Shown: in pieces, positions 8,517 through 16,238 of the stretch
Layout: each line of letters opens with the position of its first letter
How positions within the stretch are numbered: the stretch's first letter is position 1
Source: VBDM01 sp035651815
Lineage (GTDB): Bacteria; Pseudomonadota; Gammaproteobacteria; Burkholderiales; SG8-39
Direction: 5' to 3'
Length of the DNA stretch: 64,000 bases
NCBI GenBank assembly: GCA_035651815.1
Contig: DASRFB010000103.1
Span: 1-64,000, forward strand
Notes under the pieces: model-generated
Database searches by the model: none
Seen by the model: only the letters and a program-made list of their open reading frames with translations
What the model was told of the DNA's origin: nothing
Made by a program: the position numbers and the translations under genes

Positions 8517-9227
8517 ATGCAGCCCGCCACGGCCACCGCAGGGAACGCCCGCACCGACGACGCGGAGCTCGCGCGCCGGATCGCCTCGGGGGACCACGCC
8601 GCGTGCCGCGAGCTGATGCGCCGCTACAACCAGCGGCTTTATCGCACCGCGCGCGCCATCCTCAAGGACGACGCCGAGGCCGAGGACTCGGTCCAGGAAG
8701 CCTACCTGCTCGCGTTCCGCGCGATGGCGGGCTTCCGCGGCGACGCGAAGCTCTCGACCTGGCTGGTGCGAATCGCCGCCAACGAGGCGCTCGGACGGCT
8801 GCGCAAACGCTCGCGGGCCGCCGCGATCATCCCATTAGACGGTAATCACTTCGACGGCGAGCTCGCCGAAGCCATGGAAGACGACATGATGCCATCCACG
8901 CCCGAACAGCCCGAGAACGCCGCGCTGCGCGCGGAGACCCGCCGCCTGCTCGGGGCGAAGATCGACGAGCTGCCCGACGCCTTCCGCGCCGTGTTCGTGC
9001 TGCGCGCGCTCGAGGAGCTCTCGGTCGAGGAGACCGCGGCCACGCTCGGGATTCCCGACGCGACCGTGCGCTCGCGCTTCTTCCGCGCCCGGGGCATGCT
9101 GCGCGCCGCCCTCTCGCGCGACATCGATATCGCTTTCGATCAGGCGTTCGCCTTCGCGGGCGAGCGCTGCGACCGCATCGTCGCGGCCGTGATGTCCCGG
9201 CTCGAGGCTCCGCCCGGCACGGCCTAG
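8517..9227 (+). CDS. ECF-family RNA polymerase sigma factor
   Basis: This 236-residue protein has sigma-2 (RRYNQRLYRTARAILKD, EAEDSVQEAYLLAF, STWLVRIAANEALGRLR) and sigma-4 (LPDAFRAVFVLRALEELSVEETAATLG, followed by VRSRFFRARGMLR). It is longer than a typical RpoE-like factor (about 190 residues). There is an acidic linker rich in Asp, Glu and Met between the domains, and a C-terminal tail of about 35 residues containing FAFAGERCDRIV (Cys218). No anti-sigma gene is adjacent; the next gene, 33 bases downstream on the same strand, encodes a dihaem cytochrome. The tail may provide self-regulation in place of an anti-sigma factor (inference). A good RBS (gaggagaacgaac) precedes the ATG. Confidence 0.93.
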   Translation: MQPATATAGNARTDDAELARRIASGDHAACRELMRRYNQRLYRTARAILKDDAEAEDSVQEAYLLAFRAMAGFRGDAKLSTWLVRIAANEALGRLRKRSRAAAIIPLDGNHFDGELAEAMEDDMMPSTPEQPENAALRAETRRLLGAKIDELPDAFRAVFVLRALEELSVEETAATLGIPDATVRSRFFRARGMLRAALSRDIDIAFDQAFAFAGERCDRIVAAVMSRLEAPPGTA

Positions 9228-9260
9228 CAAAACCGTTTCACCCCACAGCAGGAGGTTGCA

Positions 9261-10619
9261 ATGAAGCACGCCAAAGTGTTTCTGTCTTCGCTCGCCCTCA
9301 CGATGGGCGGCGCCGCCGCGCTGACCGCGGCCGGTCTCGCCCTCACCGCGCTCGCCGACGACGGTCCCGGGCGCATCGCCAACGACAACGACAAGGCCAT
9401 CGACCGCAGCGCCGAGCGCATGGTCGAGCAGGGCCGCGGCATCTTCCGCTTCGACACGTTCGGCTCCGAGCATTTCTTCGGCGACGCGCTGCAGCTGCAC
9501 AAGGCGATCGCGGGCGCGGCGAACGGCGGCGTCGGGCCCGGCATCTCCCCGAAGACCGCGCTCTCGGTCGGCCTGAAGGTCGACTCCGACGCGCTGCCCG
9601 CGGCGCTGAAAGCGCAGATCGCGGCCGGCCAGGTGAACCTCGACGATCCGGCGACGACGCTCGCGCTGCTCAAGCTGAACGCGGTCGTCGGCCTCACCGG
9701 CAAGTTCGACGCGAGCGGCAAGATCACCGCGCTCGGCGCGCAGTGCGCGCTGTGCCACTCGACCGTCGACAACTCGTTCGCGCCCGGCATCGGCAAGCGC
9801 CTCGACGGCTGGTCCAACCAGGACCTGAACATCGGGCTGATCCTGTCGCTCGCGCCCAACCTGAAGCCGTTCACCGACCTGCTCGGCGTCGACGCGGCGA
9901 CCGTGAAGGCGGTGCTCACGAGCTGGGGTCCCGGCAAGTTCGACGCGGAGCTCGACAAGGACGGCGCGGCGCACGCGTTCCGCCCCGACGGCAAGCCCGC
10001 GGCGACGCTGATCCCGCCCGCGTTCGGCCTCGCCGGCGTGAACCTGCACACCTGGACGGGCTTCGGCTCGGTGCCGTACTGGAACGCGTACGTCGCCGCG
10101 ACCGAGATGCACGGCTCGGGCACGTTCTTCGACCAGCGGCTCTCCGACCCGGCGCAGTTCCCGGTCGCGGCGGCCACGGGCTCGTGGAACACGCGCGGCA
10201 CGCCCGACCTCGTGACCGCGAAGCTCCCGGCGCTGCACTTCTACCAGCTCGCGATCCCGGCGCCGAAGGCGCCCGCGGGCAGCTTCGACGCGGCCGCGGC
10301 GCAGCGCGGCAAGACGGTGTTCGAAGGCGACGGCAAGTGCGCGGTCTGCCACGTGCCGCCGCTCTACACCGAGCCCGGCCACAACCTGCACTCGCCCGAG
10401 GAGATGGGGATCGACTCGTTCCAGGCCGACCGCTCGCCGACGCACGCGTACCGCACCGCGCCGCTCGCGGGCCTGTGGACGCACCAGAAGCGCGGCTTCT
10501 ACCACGACGGGCGCTTCCCTGCCCTGAACGACGTGGTGGCGCACTACGACAGCCACTTCGGCCTCGGCCTCAGCCCGCAGCAGAAGACCGATCTCGTGGA
10601 GTACCTGAAGTCCCTTTAG
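9261..10619 (+). CDS. Exported dihaem cytochrome c, CCP/MauG-related
   Basis: The protein has 452 residues with an N-terminal signal peptide ending near ALADDGPGR. It has two haem c attachment motifs, CALCH at residues 162-166 and CAVCH at 360-364. The second half (RGKTVFEGDGKCAVCHVPPLYTE, YRTAPLAGLWTHQKRGFYHDGRF, VVAHYDSHF) resembles cytochrome c peroxidase/MauG and DUF-type dihaem proteins. The first haem motif lies unusually far from the N-terminus. It should act in the periplasm as an electron carrier or peroxidase; the substrate is unknown. AGGAGG at about 9250 precedes the ATG. The gene follows the ECF sigma gene closely and may be its target or be cotranscribed with it. A strong terminator follows at 10645-10680. 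Confidence 0.85.
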   Translation: MKHAKVFLSSLALTMGGAAALTAAGLALTALADDGPGRIANDNDKAIDRSAERMVEQGRGIFRFDTFGSEHFFGDALQLHKAIAGAANGGVGPGISPKTALSVGLKVDSDALPAALKAQIAAGQVNLDDPATTLALLKLNAVVGLTGKFDASGKITALGAQCALCHSTVDNSFAPGIGKRLDGWSNQDLNIGLILSLAPNLKPFTDLLGVDAATVKAVLTSWGPGKFDAELDKDGAAHAFRPDGKPAATLIPPAFGLAGVNLHTWTGFGSVPYWNAYVAATEMHGSGTFFDQRLSDPAQFPVAAATGSWNTRGTPDLVTAKLPALHFYQLAIPAPKAPAGSFDAAAAQRGKTVFEGDGKCAVCHVPPLYTEPGHNLHSPEEMGIDSFQADRSPTHAYRTAPLAGLWTHQKRGFYHDGRFPALNDVVAHYDSHFGLGLSPQQKTDLVEYLKSL

Positions 10620-10644
10620 TTTTCGCGATCGACGGGGGACAATG

Positions 10645-10680
10645 AACGCCGCGGCGCAGTACGGCCGCGGCGTTTTCTTT
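10645..10680 (+). terminator. Rho-independent terminator after the dihaem cytochrome gene
   Basis: A perfect 10-base stem (AACGCCGCGG / CCGCGGCGTT) with a 10-base loop is followed by TTCTTT. It starts 25 bases after the cytochrome stop codon. It argues against translating the SemiSWEET gene from the ATG at 10642, which would lie within this hairpin. Confidence 0.85.
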
Positions 10681-10698
10681 CGCACGAGGGAGAAGAAC

Positions 10699-11007
10699 AT
10701 GAGCCTGCTTCCCGCCGACGCCGCCGCGTGCGCCATCACGCCCGAGCGGCCGCCGACCGCGCTCGAGCGCGTGCTGCGCGCGATGTCCGTGTTCACGATG
10801 CTGATGACCGTGCCCCAGGTCTACACGATCTGGGTCGGGCACGACGCGAGCGGCGTGTCGATCCTGTCCTGGGGCGCGTACCTCGTCGCGGCGCTGCTCT
10901 GGTTCGTCTACGGGCTGCAGAAAGGCGACAAGACGATCTACCTCGCGTGCGTCGGCTGGATCGTGCTCGACGTGGCGGTCGTGGCGGGCGTCGTCCTCTA
11001 CCGCTGA
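10699..11007 (+). CDS. SemiSWEET-like PQ-loop small sugar transporter
   Basis: This 102-residue membrane protein has three hydrophobic helices. It has a PQ-loop motif (LMTVPQVYTIW), followed by DASGVSILSWGAYLVAALLW. This is the architecture of bacterial SemiSWEETs, which dimerise and move sugars down a gradient across the inner membrane. The start at 10699 is chosen because GAGGGAGAA precedes it at a good distance; an upstream in-frame ATG at 10642 lies inside the cytochrome terminator. The substrate cannot be read from sequence. It appears to be a single-gene unit. Confidence 0.85.
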   Translation: MSLLPADAAACAITPERPPTALERVLRAMSVFTMLMTVPQVYTIWVGHDASGVSILSWGAYLVAALLWFVYGLQKGDKTIYLACVGWIVLDVAVVAGVVLYR

Positions 11008-11064
11008 CCCGGAATCTGCCGCCGGAGTAAGCTCGCGCTATTCCGGCCGGACCGGCCAATTCGG

Positions 11065-11685
11065 ATGCAGGAAGGAAAGCAGACCGAGCGGATCGAGGCG
11101 TTCAGCGACGGCGTCTTCGGCATCGCCATGACGCTGCTCGTCATCGAGATCAAGGTGCCGGGGCACGAGCTGGTCGAAGCCCACGGACTGGCGAGCGCGC
11201 TGCTCGGGCTGTGGCCCAATTACCTGGCCTTCTTCACGAGCTTCGTCACGGTTCTCGTCGTGTGGGTGCACCATCACTGGATATTCGACCTGATCAGGAG
11301 GAGCGATCATGCCTTCCTGTACTGGAACGGCCTGCTGCTGCTCTGCGTCACGTTCGTTCCCTTTCCCACGGCCCTGCTCGCGGAGTACCTGCTTCACCCC
11401 GAGGCGAAGGTGGCGGCGCACCTGTACACGGGCACGTTCCTGGCGATCTCCGTCGCCTACGCGGCGCTGTGGCGGCATGCATCTCGCAAGCTGCAGGCGA
11501 GGAGAATGAGCAGCGCGGAACTGGACGAGTCGGCGCAGATCACCCGGCAATACCGGTTCGGGCCGCCGCTCTATCTTGCCGCGTTCGGGGCGTCGTTCTT
11601 GTCGGAGGTCGTGAGCGTCGCGTCCTGCCTGCTGCTCGCGCTGTTTTTCGCGGTGCGCTGGCGGTCGCGGGCGGAGGCTTCCTGA
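11065..11685 (+). CDS. TMEM175-family (DUF1211) potassium channel-like membrane protein
   Basis: The protein has 206 residues and about six transmembrane helices. The first helix carries RIEAFSDGVFGIAMTLLVIE, with the hallmark RxxxFSDGVFAIAxTLL motif of TMEM175 channels. It is followed by HHHWIFDLI and LLLLCVTFVPFPTALLAEYL, which fit the 6-TM single repeat of prokaryotic TMEM175. These proteins form tetrameric potassium-permeable channels in the membrane. The gene stands alone, 57 bases after the SemiSWEET gene. The physiological trigger is unknown. Confidence 0.9.
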   Translation: MQEGKQTERIEAFSDGVFGIAMTLLVIEIKVPGHELVEAHGLASALLGLWPNYLAFFTSFVTVLVVWVHHHWIFDLIRRSDHAFLYWNGLLLLCVTFVPFPTALLAEYLLHPEAKVAAHLYTGTFLAISVAYAALWRHASRKLQARRMSSAELDESAQITRQYRFGPPLYLAAFGASFLSEVVSVASCLLLALFFAVRWRSRAEAS

Positions 11686-11738
11686 ACCGGGCCCCGCGCT
11701 CGACCCGAGATCGGCCGCGCGCGGGCACGCGTGAGGGG

Positions 11739-12059
11739 TTACGGAGCGCTGGACAGCGGCTCGACCTGGACCCGCACGGCGTGATCGATCATGCCGTCGG
11801 GCGCGATCATGCCGAGGTTGAACGAATTCACCGGGCCGTCGAACTGCCAGGCGAACTCCTGCCCGTTCGAGACGAATCCGACGGTCTCGCCCTGGCGCAC
11901 GTTCACCCAGCGCGTCCCGCTGTCGATGCTCACCGTGCGCTGAACCGACGACGGTTGCACCGCGCTGCCGAGCAGGTCGGTGCCGGAGGCGGCGCCGGAG
12001 GCGACGCTCGTGGCGGAAAGGGTCAAGGCCGTCGCGATCGAAATAATGGATTTCTTCAT
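11739..12059 (-). CDS. CzcE-like periplasmic protein
   Basis: This 106-residue protein has a signal peptide (MKKSIISIATALTLSATSVASG). The mature part contains TDLLGSAVQPSSVQRTVSI, TRWVNVRQGETVGFV, EFAWQFDGP, FNLGMIAPDG and DHAVRVQV. These follow the CzcE-family pattern (TDLFGxA...RTIxI...TRYVNVxxGETVxF...FAWxFDG...L...DHxVxVYV). CzcE of Cupriavidus is a copper-binding periplasmic protein of the czc metal-resistance region. No czc genes adjoin it here, so a metal role is inferred from family membership only. A good RBS (ggagaaacact) precedes the ATG. Confidence 0.8.
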   Translation of the reverse strand: MKKSIISIATALTLSATSVASGAASGTDLLGSAVQPSSVQRTVSIDSGTRWVNVRQGETVGFVSNGQEFAWQFDGPVNSFNLGMIAPDGMIDHAVRVQVEPLSSAP

Positions 12060-12177
12060 CAGTGTTTCTCCAAGGGGTTGGGGTGCTGCAGGGAGGGCGC
12101 TTCCGTGCTCAGCGAAATGCCCGTGACGCCATTAGGCCCCATTCCACCGCCGCGTTCCGTTCGCTAGCCCACATACC

Positions 12178-13056
12178 TCACTCCAGCTCGTCGATCGACC
12201 TCGGCCAGCTCTTCTTGAGCAGCCGCGAGAGCGCGCGGTCGGCGAGCACGCGGCCGCCGGTCTGGCAGCGCGCGCAGTAGTTGGTCTCGTTCTCGGCGTA
12301 GACGATGCGCTGCACGGGCGACCCGCACACGGGGCAGGGATCGCCGTGGCGGCCGTGCACCGCCATGCCCTCGCGGAACGCGGTCACTTTCTCCGGGAAG
12401 GCGTCGCCCGCTTCCTTCCTCAGGCGCTCGGTCCAGAGCGCGAGCGTCTCGCGCGTCGCGCGCCAGAGCCGCTCGGTCTCCCCGGGCGAGAGCGAGGACG
12501 TGAGCGCGACCGGCGAGAGCCTGGCGCGGTGCAGGATCTCGTCGGAGTAGGCATTGCCGATGCCGCTGAAGAGGCGCGGGTCGGTGAGCGCGCGCTTCAG
12601 CGTGTGGTTCTCGCGCGCGAGGCGCTCGGCGAACTGCGCGAGGCTAGCGTCCATCGGCTCGAGGCCGCCGGGGTCGACCGCCGACGGATCGCCCGCGACG
12701 AGATGGATCGACGCGCGGCGCTTGGTTCCCGCCTCGGTGAAGAGCAGCGTGCCGTTCTCGAGCTCGAAGGCGGCGAGCGTGCCGCGGCCCTTGCCCTTGG
12801 CCCCGCGCTCCTGCCAGTGCAGGCGCCCCGCGATCATCAGGTGCAGCACGAGGTGCAGATCGCCCTCGAGCGAGATCACGATGCGCTTGCCGATGCGGCG
12901 CACGCCCGTGACGGTCCTTCCTTCCGCCGCCGAGATCGGCGGCACCGCCGTGCGCAGCACGAAGGGATTGACGAGGCGCAGGCGCTCCAGCCGCCGCCCG
13001 GCGGTCCGGCGGGCGAGGTGCTCGACGTAGACGCTGACGTCCGGAAGCTCGGGCAT
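12178..13056 (-). CDS. Fpg/Nei-family DNA glycosylase
   Basis: This 292-residue protein starts MPELPDV, so the catalytic Pro2 and Glu3 are in place. It also has the beta-clamp lysine region (RRIGKRIVISL), HLMIAGRL, a helix-two-turn-helix (LFSGIGNAYSDEIL), and a C-terminal zinc finger of two CxxC pairs (CPVCG ... CARCQ). The family removes oxidised bases such as 8-oxoguanine and formamidopyrimidines, and nicks the strand. The finger carries ENETNYCARC where classical Fpg has GRSTxxCPxC, so the usual DNA-contacting arginine is not at that position. The protein probably belongs to a separate Fpg/Nei clade. It ends an apparent minus-strand unit, directly after the NnrS gene. Confidence 0.9.
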   Translation of the reverse strand: MPELPDVSVYVEHLARRTAGRRLERLRLVNPFVLRTAVPPISAAEGRTVTGVRRIGKRIVISLEGDLHLVLHLMIAGRLHWQERGAKGKGRGTLAAFELENGTLLFTEAGTKRRASIHLVAGDPSAVDPGGLEPMDASLAQFAERLARENHTLKRALTDPRLFSGIGNAYSDEILHRARLSPVALTSSLSPGETERLWRATRETLALWTERLRKEAGDAFPEKVTAFREGMAVHGRHGDPCPVCGSPVQRIVYAENETNYCARCQTGGRVLADRALSRLLKKSWPRSIDELE

Positions 13057-14196
13057 TCAGCCCGGCCGGCCGTCCACGCGCGGCCGCGTGAGCACCGGCC
13101 AGTAGACGACGGTGAACACGAGGAAGGCGAGCGACCACAGCGCGCCCGAGACGATGATCGCGTCGAGGTAGAGCGCGGGCAGGAACATCGGGCCGAACAC
13201 GCGCACGAGCGCCGCGAGCTGGATCAGGACGTAGGCCGCGGTCTCGCCGCCGGCCGCCTCGAGCGGCCGCCCGGTGTGGCCGCGCGCGGTGCGCGTCATC
13301 ATGCCGAGGGTCATGCCGCCGATCGCGCCCACGGTGAGCGCGTGCGTCGCGAGGCTCGGCATGATCAGCCCGACCTCGCCGAAGGCGCGCAGCGCGAGGT
13401 GGATCACGATCCAGGCGTACGACGCGTGCAGGATCCACAGGAGCGGCCGCCCGAGCGTGCGCCAGGGCCGCCACAGCGCGAGCCGCGCTCCGTGCAGCAG
13501 CGCCGCGGCCGCGGCGAGGAGCGCCATGACGGCCTCGGGCGCTTCGATCGCGTCGGCCACCACGAGCAGCAGCACGGCGGCGAGCGCCGCGCGGTCGAGC
13601 CAGGGCGCTCGCCGCGGATCCGCGCCCGCGCTCGCGGTGAACATCGGGATCACGCGCCCGCCGATCACGGCCATGACGAACAGGATCAGGTCGAGCGCGA
13701 TCTCGAGGCCGAGGCCGACCGGCACGTCGAGGACGTCGTCCTTGGCGAGGTAGAAGCACAGGTTCAGCGCCCCGAGCGCGACCAGCAGCACGACGAAGAA
13801 CAGGTTGCGGCGGTTGCCGCTCGCGATCAGCGGCACCGCGATGCCCGCCGCCGCCGCGAGCGCGAAGGCGGCGTCGGCGAAGGCGGCGAGCTCGGTCCAC
13901 GGCGTGAACACGAGCACGCGCGCGGCGACCCACGCGAGCGCGATCGCGGCGAGCGTGCCGCCCGTCGGCGTCGGGCGCCCGGTCCAGTTGCGCACCGCGG
14001 TGAAGAGGAATCCGACCATCACGGCGAAGGCGTAGCCGAAGATCATCTCGTGCGCGTGCCACACCGACTCGGAGAAATACACCCACTCGCCGAGCCAGCC
14101 GGCGAAGCGCGCGGCCCAGAGCGGCACCGAGAGCGCGGCGAAGATCCCGGCGAGGAGATAGAAGGGGCGGAAGCCCAGGGCCCAGAGCGCGGACAT
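13057..14196 (-). CDS. nnrS: NnrS family haem/copper membrane protein
   Basis: This 379-residue protein has about twelve hydrophobic helices. It begins ALWALGFRPFYLLAGIFAAL, the usual NnrS opening (LxxxGFRPFF). It carries VWHAHEMIFGYAFAVMVGFL, RNWTGRPTPTG, GGRVIPMFT, HALTVGAIGGMTLGMMTRTARGHTGRPL and further histidine-bearing helices. NnrS proteins occur with nitric oxide and denitrification genes and help relieve nitrosative stress. No nitrite or nitric oxide reductase gene is in the window, so the role here is by family only. The ATG at 14196 is chosen because the homologous region starts there, although the frame is open upstream. The stop abuts the Fpg gene start, which suggests cotranscription. 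Confidence 0.9.
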   Translation of the reverse strand: MSALWALGFRPFYLLAGIFAALSVPLWAARFAGWLGEWVYFSESVWHAHEMIFGYAFAVMVGFLFTAVRNWTGRPTPTGGTLAAIALAWVAARVLVFTPWTELAAFADAAFALAAAAGIAVPLIASGNRRNLFFVVLLVALGALNLCFYLAKDDVLDVPVGLGLEIALDLILFVMAVIGGRVIPMFTASAGADPRRAPWLDRAALAAVLLLVVADAIEAPEAVMALLAAAAALLHGARLALWRPWRTLGRPLLWILHASYAWIVIHLALRAFGEVGLIMPSLATHALTVGAIGGMTLGMMTRTARGHTGRPLEAAGGETAAYVLIQLAALVRVFGPMFLPALYLDAIIVSGALWSLAFLVFTVVYWPVLTRPRVDGRPG

Positions 14197-14207
14197 CGAC
14201 CTCGGCA

Positions 14208-14453
14208 CTACCGCCCCGGCTTCGCGCAGGTGTAATACAGGCGGTCGACCATGCGGCCCTGCTCGGAGCTGTATACCTGGAAGCGCTGGACCTCGCGCGG
14301 CGCGAGCCCGGCGCCGGCGCAGGTCTGCTGCGCCTGGACCGTCGCGCTCGCGCTCGCGGTGTCGGTCGCGGTGTATTGCTCGCCCTCGCGCCCGGTGCTC
14401 GAGCAGCCCGCGAGCGCCGCGATCGCCAATCCCACCATAACATGCCGGCTCAT
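14208..14453 (-). CDS. Small lipoprotein of unknown function
   Basis: The protein is 81 residues long. The N-terminus MSRHVMVGLAIAALAGCSST has a short charged start, a hydrophobic stretch and an LAGC lipobox, so it should be lipidated at Cys17 and anchored in the envelope. The remainder is Thr/Ser/Ala-rich, then RFQVYSSEQGRMVDRLYYTC. No domain is recognised. It lies 11 bases before the NnrS gene and is probably cotranscribed with it. A TACAAT hexamer at 14504-14509 on the minus strand could be its -10 element. Confidence 0.7.
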   Translation of the reverse strand: MSRHVMVGLAIAALAGCSSTGREGEQYTATDTASASATVQAQQTCAGAGLAPREVQRFQVYSSEQGRMVDRLYYTCAKPGR

Positions 14454-14503
14454 GTGTTCTCCCCGTTCGCGCGCAGACCGGAACCCGGGCCTTGGAGCCG
14501 CGT

Positions 14504-14509
14504 ATTGTA
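14504..14509 (-). promoter_or_regulatory. Candidate -10 element for the lipoprotein-nnrS-fpg unit
   Basis: Read on the minus strand the hexamer is TACAAT, one base from the consensus TATAAT. It lies about 50 bases before the lipoprotein ATG at 14453. No convincing -35 hexamer was found at 16-18 bases. Confidence 0.3.
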
Positions 14510-14548
14510 CGCGTTAAGCTTCGGGTCTTCGTCATTCCGCGGTAAATC

Positions 14549-16216
<1,668 letters not shown>

Positions 16217-16238
16217 GACCGGCCGCGGCGCCGGCCCG

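Noticed and set aside
10642..10698. Longer start for the SemiSWEET gene at 10642
   Set aside because: It would be translated through the cytochrome terminator hairpin, and it lacks a ribosome-binding site. The ATG at 10699 has a good one.
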